The notes beneath the pieces are model-generated. The model saw nothing but the letters and a program-made list of their open reading frames with translations. It ran no database searches and was not told where the DNA came from. From Bacteroidales bacterium (GTDB lineage Bacteria; Bacteroidota; Bacteroidia; Bacteroidales; SMBSF77): 6,538 nucleotides of DNA. Of the stretch, positions 1-6,538 are shown in pieces (position 1 is the first letter of the stretch; every line of letters starts with the position of its first letter). Both the position numbers and the translations under genes were made by a program. Location: positions 1 to 6,538 of the forward strand of contig JAIOTT010000135.1 of NCBI GenBank assembly GCA_021106655.1. The letters are read 5' to 3'.

Positions 1-3000
1 CTGTCCCGGCAGGAAATACAGGTGCTTTACCCGAAGTATTAGAAAGACTATCCTTTGATAATTTTGAAAATAAAAGTAATGACTGTTATCTTACTCATGC
101 TCTTCATGATGCCACTAATGACCCTGTGCTGAAGAGGATAAAGGCAAGTTCACTTAGAAACCGTCCAAACGATAAAGTGAAAATAATTTTTGTTCCGGCT
201 TATATTAATCAAAGTGATAAAATATTCAGAATGTCATATTTTGATATGCTGATTGGTTTTGATCTTTCTGTTTTTCCTTCATACTACGAACCCTGGGGAT
301 ACACTCCCCTGGAGAGTGTTGCTTTTCATATACCTACTATCACCACCTCATTGGCAGGTTTTGGTTTATGGGTAAGAGCAAAATATGGTAAAAATTCCTC
401 TGCAGTTAAAATTATTGACAGAACAGATGATAATGATAATCTTGTAACTGACGATATTGAAAAATTAATTTCTGAATTCATAAATAAATCACCTGAAGAA
501 TGGCATACTCTAAGAGAAGAAGCATTTAATATTTCAAGAATTGCATTATGGGATAAACTTGTAGAAAATTATAAAGATGTATACTCGCATGCACTTGCAA
601 AGGTTGATAATCGCTCACATCTTTTTAACACTAAGCAATATACTATTCAAACTGATGTTGATAAAAGCCTGAAAGAACCTTATGCGGTATGGAAGAAGAT
701 CCATGTTAAACCTGAAATACCTTCCCGGCTATCCGGGCTTTATGAGCTATCAAGGAATCTGTGGTGGACTTGGAATTATAAAGCAATTGAGCTTTTTGAA
801 ATGATAAATCCCTCTCTTTGGGAAGAAGTGAACCAGAATCCAATTGCACTGTTTGAGTGTTTGTCTTATGAGAAATTTCGTCAGCTCGAAAAGTCTGAAG
901 AATTTTTGAGTAAACTGGATCATGTAAGTGAAATGTTTAACACTTATATGAAAATGTCTTCACAAAAGCCAGAGAATCAAATAGCCTACTTTAGCATGGA
1001 GTATGGACTTCATGACACAATCAAAATTTTCTCGGGTGGATTGGGTATGCTTGCCGGCGATTATTTAAAACAAGCAAGTGATTCGAATATGAATATTGTT
1101 GGCATAGGTTTAATATACCGCTACGGGTATTTTAAACAGGAAATATCTAATAACGGGGATCAGCTCTCTTCTTATGTTCCACAAAAATACACTCACTTAC
1201 CCTTAATCCCGCTTATGAATGAGATCGGAGAGTGGGTAAAAATAAATATTGCACTTCCCGGAAGGACACTAACAGCCAAAGTCTGGAGAATTGATATTGG
1301 TAGAGTTCCTGTGTATCTCCTTGATACAGATATTAAGGAAAATTCTCCTGAGGATAGATTTATTACTCATCAGTTGTATGGTGGAGACAATGAGAATAGA
1401 TTTAAACAAGAATTACTTCTGGGAGTAGGTGGCATCCGATTACTTGACGCACTTAAAATAAAACCTGATATATTCCATACAAATGAAGGCCACGCAGCAT
1501 TTAATGGTTTAGAAAGGCTTAGGAAATTCGTCAATGAAGAGAAAATTCCATATGAACAAGCGCTCGAAATAGTCAGGTCATCAGCATTGTTTACAACGCA
1601 TACACCTGTACCGGCCGGGCATGATGTGTTTGATGAAAATGTGCTGAGAACATATATTCCCCATTATGCTGATAGGCTTAATATTTCATGGGAAAAATTT
1701 ATGGGGCTGGGACGCTATAATAAGGATGATGTAAATTCAAAATTTTCAATGAGTGTTCTCGCAGCAAAATTATGTCAGGAGATCAATGGTGTTAGCAAAA
1801 TCCATGGAAGAGTTTCCAGATCAATGTTTAGCAAACTCTATAAAGGGTATTATAAAGATGAGATTCATATCGGCCATGTTACAAATGGTGTGCATTATCA
1901 GACATGGACTGCTAAGAGCTGGCAGAAATTGTACTGTAATGAGTTTGGCAATGGGTTTCTTAAAGATCAATCGAATTCAAAATATTGGAGGCAAATTCAT
2001 AAGGTTTCAAATGAGAATATCTGGAAGATCAGGAAAGGGCTGAAAAAGGAATTGATGGAATTTCTTAAAAAGAGATTGTCAGCTGATTTTACAAGGAGGC
2101 AGGAAAAAGCAAGTATTGTTTTTAAAACTATTGAATCCTTAAATGAAGACACATTATGCATTGGTTTTGCCAGAAGATTTGCAACATATAAAAGAGCACA
2201 TTTGTTATTTAGCAACCTGGAGCGCTTGAGCCACATAGTTAATAATAAGGAAAAGCCTGTCCAATTCCTCTTTTCAGGTAAAGCTCATCCAAATGATAAA
2301 GCAGGGCATGATCTTATAAAAAGGATTATTGAAATATCAAGAAAACCGGAATTTATCGGGAAACTTATCTTTATTGAAAATTATGATATAACGATTGCTA
2401 AAAAACTTGTTCAAGGTGTAGATGTATGGTTGAATACTCCGGTTCGCCCTCTCGAAGCTTCTGGTACAAGCGGTGAAAAAGCTGCCATGAATGGCGTTAT
2501 AAATTTTAGTGTTTTAGATGGCTGGTGGGCCGAAGGATACAAGCCGGGTGCAGGATGGGCAATTGAAGAAGCTCGCACATATGCAAATCAGCAAATTCAG
2601 GATGAACTGGATGCCGAGATCATTTATAATATGTTGGAAGAAGAGATTGTTCCATTATATTATAAAACCAACTCAAAATCAATTCCTGAAGACTGGATCT
2701 CTTTTATTAAAAACACGATCTCCGAAGTAGCTCCAAACTATACTATGAAACGTATGCTTGATGATTATACCTCAGGATTTTATACTAAACTAATCGACAG
2801 AACTTTACTGCTAAGAGAAAATGATTATGAAATTGTAAAACAGATATCCGATTGGAAGAAAAATCTAATTGATAAGTGGGGGAGTATTGAAGTGTTGTCA
2901 GTGAAAATTCCGGATTCCAGCAATAGGGCACTTTTAATGGGTAAAAATTTCATTGCTGAGATTGTTATAGATATTAAGGATTTATCTGTTGATGATATTG

Positions 3001-3218
3001 GTATTCAGGTATTATTTGGACAAAAAGTCGATGGTGAAATTGAAAAAATTCTACATAAAGAAGCATTAAAAATAAATGCACAGAAGGCTGGTGTTATTAC
3101 ATTCAGATGTGAGATACCATTGACAAAAGCCGGTTTGTTTGATTATATTTTCAGAATCTCCCCAGTTAATCCATTACTCCAATATCCGCAAGATATTGAT
3201 CTGGTTATGTGGGTATAA
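1..3218 (+). CDS. glgP: Glycogen synthase (GT3) - alpha-glucan phosphorylase (GT35) fusion, 5'-partial
   Basis: Bifunctional glycogen enzyme, N-terminus missing. The frame is open from position 3, so the GTG at 126 is internal. Residues below count from that GTG. Residues 1-160 match the end of GT3 glycogen synthase, which transfers glucose from a sugar nucleotide to glycogen: the FPSYYEPWGYTP motif at 50-61 carries the E55/E63 pair. A linker (about 160-197) leads to a DUF3417 domain (about 198-275, RNLWWTWN at 210-217). The phosphorylase follows, releasing glucose-1-phosphate from glycogen: AYFSMEYGL at 287-295, FSGGLGMLAGD at 302-312, HTNEGHA at 451-457, THTPVPAGHD at 491-500, phosphate-site R684/K689, and EASGTSGEKAAMNG with PLP-binding K785. 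The tail (about 910-1030) ends in NPLLQYPQDIDLVMWV, the usual end of DUF3417-type phosphorylases. The phosphorylase half is thus complete. Typical GT3 length suggests some 350-400 residues lie upstream. Cytoplasmic. The domain calls are firm; dual activity is inferred. Confidence 0.9.
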   Translation, partial: VPAGNTGALPEVLERLSFDNFENKSNDCYLTHALHDATNDPVLKRIKASSLRNRPNDKVKIIFVPAYINQSDKIFRMSYFDMLIGFDLSVFPSYYEPWGYTPLESVAFHIPTITTSLAGFGLWVRAKYGKNSSAVKIIDRTDDNDNLVTDDIEKLISEFINKSPEEWHTLREEAFNISRIALWDKLVENYKDVYSHALAKVDNRSHLFNTKQYTIQTDVDKSLKEPYAVWKKIHVKPEIPSRLSGLYELSRNLWWTWNYKAIELFEMINPSLWEEVNQNPIALFECLSYEKFRQLEKSEEFLSKLDHVSEMFNTYMKMSSQKPENQIAYFSMEYGLHDTIKIFSGGLGMLAGDYLKQASDSNMNIVGIGLIYRYGYFKQEISNNGDQLSSYVPQKYTHLPLIPLMNEIGEWVKINIALPGRTLTAKVWRIDIGRVPVYLLDTDIKENSPEDRFITHQLYGGDNENRFKQELLLGVGGIRLLDALKIKPDIFHTNEGHAAFNGLERLRKFVNEEKIPYEQALEIVRSSALFTTHTPVPAGHDVFDENVLRTYIPHYADRLNISWEKFMGLGRYNKDDVNSKFSMSVLAAKLCQEINGVSKIHGRVSRSMFSKLYKGYYKDEIHIGHVTNGVHYQTWTAKSWQKLYCNEFGNGFLKDQSNSKYWRQIHKVSNENIWKIRKGLKKELMEFLKKRLSADFTRRQEKASIVFKTIESLNEDTLCIGFARRFATYKRAHLLFSNLERLSHIVNNKEKPVQFLFSGKAHPNDKAGHDLIKRIIEISRKPEFIGKLIFIENYDITIAKKLVQGVDVWLNTPVRPLEASGTSGEKAAMNGVINFSVLDGWWAEGYKPGAGWAIEEARTYANQQIQDELDAEIIYNMLEEEIVPLYYKTNSKSIPEDWISFIKNTISEVAPNYTMKRMLDDYTSGFYTKLIDRTLLLRENDYEIVKQISDWKKNLIDKWGSIEVLSVKIPDSSNRALLMGKNFIAEIVIDIKDLSVDDIGIQVLFGQKVDGEIEKILHKEALKINAQKAGVITFRCEIPLTKAGLFDYIFRISPVNPLLQYPQDIDLVMWV

Positions 3219-3220
3219 AG

Positions 3221-3248
3221 GTTTCTATTTTCTAGTTTCTGGTTCATA
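3221..3248. repeat. Heptamer tandem repeat A (GTTTCTA-like, 4 units)
   Basis: Four consecutive 7-bp units follow the stop codon of the phosphorylase gene almost directly: GTTTCTA, TTTTCTA, GTTTCTG and a degenerate GTTCATA. No hairpin or protein-coding signal explains them. Similar TTTCTGG/TTTCTAG heptamers are, to my recollection, scattered in Bacteroidota intergenic DNA. The function is unknown. The tract is short and the last unit is weak. Confidence 0.55.
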
Positions 3249-3251
3249 CTT

Positions 3252-3293
3252 ACTGCCTACTGCGGACTGCCGACTGCCTACTGTGGACTGCCA
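3252..3293. repeat. Heptamer tandem repeat B (ACTGCCN, 6 units; 21-bp duplication)
   Basis: Six exact-length 7-bp units in a row: ACTGCCT, ACTGCGG, ACTGCCG, ACTGCCT, ACTGTGG, ACTGCCA. Units 1-3 and units 4-6 are near-identical 21-bp blocks with two mismatches, so the tract looks like a duplicated triplet of heptamers. It is GC-rich compared with the surrounding DNA. Translated in one frame it gives LPTADCR/LPTVDCH, a peptide pattern I associate with spurious Bacteroidota ORFs over such repeats. It is too short-period to be CRISPR. Confidence 0.85.
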
Positions 3294-3317
3294 CTTTCCT
3301 CTGCGTAACAGTTTTGC

Positions 3318-3347
3318 TTGAATTTGCGGAATCTTTCTTTATCTTTG
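3318..3347 (+). promoter_or_regulatory. Candidate Bacteroidota-type promoter upstream of fabG
   Basis: TATCTTTG at 3340-3347 fits the Bacteroidota -7 consensus TAnnTTTG exactly. A TTG at 3318-3320 lies 19 bp upstream, a suitable position for the -33 element; a TTTG at 3313-3316 (23-bp spacer) is an alternative. Transcription would start near 3353-3356, giving a leader of about 90 nt before the fabG ATG at 3445. The leader contains heptamer repeat C. This is the only strong promoter-like signal I find in the intergenic gap and it would drive fabG and the genes behind it. Confidence 0.6.
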
Positions 3348-3383
3348 CTAAAATTTTTGATTCAACACAAATAAACAGGTAAT

Positions 3384-3418
3384 CTAATTTCTAATATCCA
3401 ATTCCAAATTTCTGAACA
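3384..3418. repeat. Heptamer tandem repeat C (CYAATTT-like, 4-5 units)
   Basis: A degenerate 7-bp-period tract: CTAATTT, CTAATAT, CCAATTC, CAAATTT and a weaker CTGAACA. It lies between the proposed promoter and the fabG start, so it would be transcribed as part of the 5' leader. It is AT-rich, so some periodicity could be chance; the run of C at the first position of every unit argues for a real repeat. Confidence 0.5.
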
Positions 3419-3444
3419 TAAATTAAATACTAAAATATAATCAG

Positions 3445-4191
3445 ATGAAACTATTAATTGGTAAAACAGCATTAATAACAGGTGCATCAAGAGGAATTGG
3501 CAAAGCAATAGCTCTTAAATTAGCAGAAGAAGGTGCTAATATTGCATTTTCAGATCTGGCTTATGATGACCTTGCCAAAAATCTTGAAAAAGAACTCTCA
3601 GCATTAGGTGTAAAATCAAAGGCTTATGCCTCAGATGCCAGCTCCTTTACTGACAGCGAAGATCTTATAAAATCTGTCACTGATGATTTTGGCGGGATTG
3701 ATATACTTGTTAATAATGCAGGAATAACACGGGACAACCTTCTTTTACGTCTAAGTGAAGATGATTGGGACCTGGTTTTAAAGGTAAACCTTAAATCAGT
3801 CTTCAACCTTACAAAGGTAGTGCAACGCACCATGATCAAGCAACGCTACGGATCGATCATAAATATGAGTTCCGTTGTTGGAATAGAAGGTAATGCTGGT
3901 CAGTCAAACTACTCTGCTTCTAAAGCAGGAATTATTGGATTTACTAAGTCAGTAGCACAGGAACTGGGCTCACGTAATATAAGATGTAATGCTGTTGCCC
4001 CTGGATTTATTGAAACTGAGATGACAAACAAATTGTCTGATGAATTAAAAGAGATATGGAAAAAAGATGTTCCTTTAAGAAGAGCTGGTCAACCTGAAGA
4101 TGTTGCAAATGTAGTCGCCTTTCTTGCATCTGATCTATCCTCTTATGTTACTGGTCAGGTTATAAGTGTTTGCGGGGGAATGCATACTTAA
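3445..4191 (+). CDS. fabG: 3-oxoacyl-[acyl-carrier-protein] reductase FabG
   Basis: Classical short-chain dehydrogenase/reductase of 248 residues, the normal FabG length. It reduces 3-oxoacyl-ACP to 3-hydroxyacyl-ACP with NADPH, the first reduction in each cycle of type II fatty-acid elongation in the cytoplasm. Visible motifs are the cofactor loop TGASRGIG (12-19), NNAG (90-93), and the catalytic tetrad N115 (KVNLKS), S143 (MSSVVG), Y156 and K160 (YSASK). PGFIETEMT at 186-194 and the closing SVCGGM are also FabG-like. The ATG at 3445 places the cofactor loop at the usual distance from the N-terminus; no clear Shine-Dalgarno precedes it, as is usual in Bacteroidota. A promoter candidate lies about 100 bp upstream. 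The next gene begins 3 bp after the stop, suggesting cotranscription. Another SDR with a related substrate cannot be fully excluded, because no acp or other fab gene is in view. Confidence 0.92.
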   Translation: MKLLIGKTALITGASRGIGKAIALKLAEEGANIAFSDLAYDDLAKNLEKELSALGVKSKAYASDASSFTDSEDLIKSVTDDFGGIDILVNNAGITRDNLLLRLSEDDWDLVLKVNLKSVFNLTKVVQRTMIKQRYGSIINMSSVVGIEGNAGQSNYSASKAGIIGFTKSVAQELGSRNIRCNAVAPGFIETEMTNKLSDELKEIWKKDVPLRRAGQPEDVANVVAFLASDLSSYVTGQVISVCGGMHT

Positions 4192-4194
4192 GAG

Positions 4195-6270
4195 ATGAAT
4201 ATAATTACCGAATACCCTTTCTGGTTTGTTTTATTTTGTTTTATGCTTGGGGCATTGTATGCCCTAATTCTTTATTACAAGGATAAGCATGAATTTTCGA
4301 AAGTCCTTAGAAGCACAATGTTTGTCTTGCGCTTTATTAGCGTTAGTATTATTGCGTTTCTACTGCTTTCACCTTTATTAAAAACAACAGTGCGAACGGT
4401 TGAAAAACCCCTGATAATAATTGCTCAGGATAATTCTCAGTCAGTTGTCTTTGGGAAAGACTCGGCTTTTTATAAGCAATTTCCCAAAGAACTTGAAAAG
4501 ATGGCAAAAATTCTTGAAAATGACTATAACGTCCGCTCATATTCTTTCGGAGAAGAGGTGAAAGAAGGTTTTGACCACACTTTTTCTGCTAAGCAAACAA
4601 ATATGGCAATATTGTTTGATGAGTTCCGAACCTTATATTCTGACAGAAATGTTGGAGCCGTTATTATATCCAGCGACGGAATTTATAATCAAGGAGTTAA
4701 TCCTTTATATGCCTCTGAGAAGATCAAGTTTCCGCTTTATACAATTGCCCTTGGAGATACAAACCTAAACAAAGACCTGATCTTGTTCAAAGTTAACTAT
4801 AACCGTATTGCATATCTGGGAAACGAATTTCCTGTTGAGGTTGTTGTTCATGCAAATGAGTTGTCTGGAGGGAAAAGCGTACTCAATATTTCCGGTAAAA
4901 ATGGTACCGTTTTCAGAAGGAATATTGATATTAACAATGATGCCTATTCTGAAACAATTCTACTTCATCTGGAAGCGGAAAATACCGGGATACAGAGATT
5001 CAATATAAGTCTGTCGACTATTGAGGGTGAGATCAGTACTGTAAATAATTCTCAAAATATTTTTATTGATATACTTGATGCCAGGCAGAAAATCCTGATA
5101 CTTGCCGAAGCTCCACATCCTGATATTTCTGCAATAGTGCAGGCAATTGAAAGTAATTATAATTATGAAGTTGAAGATTATATCACAACCGACTTCAATA
5201 AATCATTTGCTGAATATAACCTGGTCATCATGCACCAGCTTCCTTCTGTAAGATATAGCTCTTCACGTTTTATTGAACAACTCAATGAAAAAAATATACC
5301 GGCTTTGTATATTCTTGGTTCCAAAACTAATATGACTGATTATAATGATCTTACTACAGGCCTTGTGATAAAAGGTAAAAAACTTAGTTTTAATGAATCC
5401 ACTCCCGGATTTAATAAGGATTTTACTTTATTCACAATGAGTGATCAAACTCTGGAGGCTATAAATGAATTCCCTCCTTTACTGAGCCCACATGGCGAAT
5501 ACAAGACAAATAATGCTGTTAGTGTATTGTTCAGTCAGACTATTGGGAATATTGAATCCGATTATCCTCTGGTCTCTTTTCTTCAAACTCTGGATACCAA
5601 ACAGGGGGTAATTGCTGGTACAGGATTGTGGAGATGGAGGATGACAGATTTTGCAAAAAATAATAATCATAATGCCTTTAATGAGATATTCAGTAAAATT
5701 GTTCAATACCTCTCTGTAAAAGTAGACAAGAGTTTCTTTAGAATAATTAGTGAAAGTAATTTCTATGAAAATGAGATAGTTCAATTTGATGCCGAAGTCT
5801 ATAATAAATCATACGAATTAATTAATTCACCTGATGTGAGCCTGGATATTATTAATAGTGAACAAAAGAACTTTCCATTTACTTTCAGTAAAACAACAAA
5901 TGCTTATCATCTTGAAGCAGGAAGCTTTCCTGTTGGTAACTATAATTACAAAGCAAGGGTTAAAGTTGGTAGTAAAATATACCAGGAAAATGGAGCATTT
6001 ACTGTTTCACCAGTCAATATTGAATCAGTTAATACCGTTGCTGACCATAATCTTCTTTATAAACTTGCATCACGGCATGATGGCAGGATGTTTTATCCAT
6101 CAAATACTGAAGAACTAATTGAGGCAATACAAACACGCGAAGATATTAAGTCTGTAAGTTACTACCAGAAACGATACAATGAACTTGTAAACCTTGAATG
6201 GCTTTTAATATTTATCATTTTACTAATAGCAGGGGAGTGGTTCCTTAGAAAATATAATGGAGCGTATTAG
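4195..6270 (+). CDS. Membrane-anchored VWA-domain protein with GATase-like region
   Basis: Conserved-type protein of 691 residues, function unknown. Membrane helices lie at about 8-28 and 41-62, with a basic loop between them (YYKDKHEFSKVLR), and a third at about 669-683 before the short tail EWFLRKYNGAY. The positive-inside rule puts the loop and tail in the cytoplasm and residues 63-668 in the periplasm. Residues about 72-190 resemble a von Willebrand A domain: D79-N-S81-Q-S83 gives the DxSxS motif, with T135 and D161 (SSDG) completing a metal site. Residues about 190-292 look beta-rich. Residues 298-375 (KILILAEAPHPD, YNLVIMHQLP, PALYILGS) resemble the GATase-like fold common in such proteins. 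TGLWRWRM at 476-483 precedes a probable beta-sandwich region. The only cysteine is C15 in the first helix, so the GATase-like part cannot be a cysteine amidotransferase. It starts 3 bp after the fabG stop. A binding or assembly role in the envelope is inference. Confidence 0.85.
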   Translation: MNIITEYPFWFVLFCFMLGALYALILYYKDKHEFSKVLRSTMFVLRFISVSIIAFLLLSPLLKTTVRTVEKPLIIIAQDNSQSVVFGKDSAFYKQFPKELEKMAKILENDYNVRSYSFGEEVKEGFDHTFSAKQTNMAILFDEFRTLYSDRNVGAVIISSDGIYNQGVNPLYASEKIKFPLYTIALGDTNLNKDLILFKVNYNRIAYLGNEFPVEVVVHANELSGGKSVLNISGKNGTVFRRNIDINNDAYSETILLHLEAENTGIQRFNISLSTIEGEISTVNNSQNIFIDILDARQKILILAEAPHPDISAIVQAIESNYNYEVEDYITTDFNKSFAEYNLVIMHQLPSVRYSSSRFIEQLNEKNIPALYILGSKTNMTDYNDLTTGLVIKGKKLSFNESTPGFNKDFTLFTMSDQTLEAINEFPPLLSPHGEYKTNNAVSVLFSQTIGNIESDYPLVSFLQTLDTKQGVIAGTGLWRWRMTDFAKNNNHNAFNEIFSKIVQYLSVKVDKSFFRIISESNFYENEIVQFDAEVYNKSYELINSPDVSLDIINSEQKNFPFTFSKTTNAYHLEAGSFPVGNYNYKARVKVGSKIYQENGAFTVSPVNIESVNTVADHNLLYKLASRHDGRMFYPSNTEELIEAIQTREDIKSVSYYQKRYNELVNLEWLLIFIILLIAGEWFLRKYNGAY

Positions 6271-6344
6271 GAAATGGAATGATGGTACCAATAGCTATCG
6301 TGATGGAGTGAGGGAATATTGGTGTAATAAAGAAATCAGGGAAT
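6271..6344. other. Short intergenic spacer with a palindromic core
   Basis: The 74-bp gap between the VWA-protein gene and the ydcF-like gene has no TAnnTTTG box and no terminator hairpin that I can see, consistent with read-through from the fabG unit. It contains ATAGCTAT (6291-6298), a perfect 8-bp palindrome inside the imperfect CAATAGCTATCG. An AGGGA at 6338-6342 lies only 2 bp from the next ATG, too close for a normal Shine-Dalgarno. Confidence 0.35.
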
Positions 6345-6538
6345 ATGTTTTTTTATCTATCAAAAATATTATCATTTCTTCTTCAACCACTTACATGGAT
6401 AATAATACTCATGTTGTTAGCACTGGTGAATAGAAACAAGAAGAAGCTCAAGAGACTGCTTTTTATTGCCTTCATTACTTTATATCTTTTTTCTAATCCT
6501 TTTATTGTTGATGAGGTGATCAGGGTATGGGAATGCCC
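6345..6538 (+). CDS. YdcF/DUF218-family membrane protein, 3'-partial
   Basis: Only the first 64 codons are present; the gene runs off the window. The start MFFYLSKILSFLLQPLTWI, then a hydrophobic helix (about 9-28), a basic loop NRNKKKLKR (29-37), a second hydrophobic segment (about 38-50) and SNPFIVDEVIRVWE closely resemble the N-terminus of YdcF-like proteins (DUF218; relatives of E. coli ElyC and SanA). These are inner-membrane proteins with a DUF218 domain outside the membrane, linked in E. coli to envelope integrity. The DUF218 domain itself would be beyond the window and cannot be checked. The ATG at 6345 fits the family N-terminus. The gene lies 74 bp behind the VWA-protein gene on the same strand and is probably cotranscribed. 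Confidence 0.75.
   Translation, partial: MFFYLSKILSFLLQPLTWIIILMLLALVNRNKKKLKRLLFIAFITLYLFSNPFIVDEVIRVWEC

Noticed and set aside
126..128. GTG as the start of the glycogen enzyme gene
   Set aside because: The frame is open upstream to the window edge, and the codons before it encode sequence typical of GT3 synthase (for example DCYLTHALHDATNDPVL), so the GTG is internal.
1753..2236. Alternative frames on both strands inside the phosphorylase domain
   Set aside because: They overlap strongly conserved phosphorylase sequence and have no independent coding signal.
2460..2501. Unusual glutamate before the PLP lysine (GTSGEK, not the commoner GTSGMK)
   Set aside because: The lysine and surrounding residues are intact, and I recall this variant in other Bacteroidota phosphorylases, so it does not suggest loss of function.
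3139..3321. A 60-codon + strand frame overlapping the end of the phosphorylase gene
   Set aside because: It is out of frame with the phosphorylase, and its distinctive part is only the translated heptamer repeat (LPTADCR/LPTVDCH).
3221..3418. CRISPR array or insertion-sequence remnant
   Set aside because: Units are 7 bp without spacers, and there are no terminal inverted repeats, target duplication or transposase fragments.
5479..5784. A 101-codon - strand frame inside the VWA-protein gene
   Set aside because: It lies wholly antisense to a well-supported coding region and its translation resembles no protein family; it is a shadow of the + strand gene.
6257..6433. A 58-codon + strand frame starting inside the end of the VWA-protein gene
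   Set aside because: It overlaps the YdcF-like start in another frame, has no recognisable domain, and the overlapping frame from 6345 has a clear family-like N-terminus.

Overview
This AT-rich window most likely comes from a member of the Bacteroidota, probably Bacteroidales or a relative. The evidence is a TAnnTTTG-type -7 promoter box, start codons with poor or no Shine-Dalgarno sequences, a GT3-type (UDP-glucose, eukaryote-like) glycogen synthase, and 7-bp-period intergenic repeats whose translation (LPTADCR-like) is, from memory, common in this phylum. All genes lie on the + strand. The taxonomic call is an inference; no marker gene is present.

Layout: (1) Positions 1-3218 hold the 3' part of a very large gene. 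It is the C-terminal end of a GT3 glycogen synthase joined in one uninterrupted frame to a complete DUF3417-type alpha-glucan (glycogen) phosphorylase of family GT35. The true start lies upstream of the window. (2) Positions 3219-3444 are non-coding. They carry three different tracts with 7-bp periodicity and, between the second and third, a good Bacteroidota promoter candidate. (3) Positions 3445-4191 encode FabG, a 3-oxoacyl-ACP reductase with all catalytic residues. (4) Three bases later, 4195-6270 encodes a 691-residue membrane-anchored protein. It has two N-terminal membrane helices, a von Willebrand A (VWA) domain with a full MIDAS-like residue set, a cysteine-free GATase-like region, a probable beta-rich region and a C-terminal membrane helix. 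(5) Positions 6345-6538 begin a YdcF/DUF218-family membrane protein that runs off the window.

The glycogen gene is separated from what follows by the repeat-rich spacer and promoter, so it is probably its own unit or the end of an upstream one. fabG, the VWA protein and possibly the ydcF-like gene look like one transcription unit joining fatty-acid elongation to cell-envelope functions; the role of the VWA protein is unknown. The most interesting items are the synthase-phosphorylase fusion, the composite heptamer repeats and the uncharacterised VWA/GATase-like protein behind fabG. None is clear evidence of a wholly new system.
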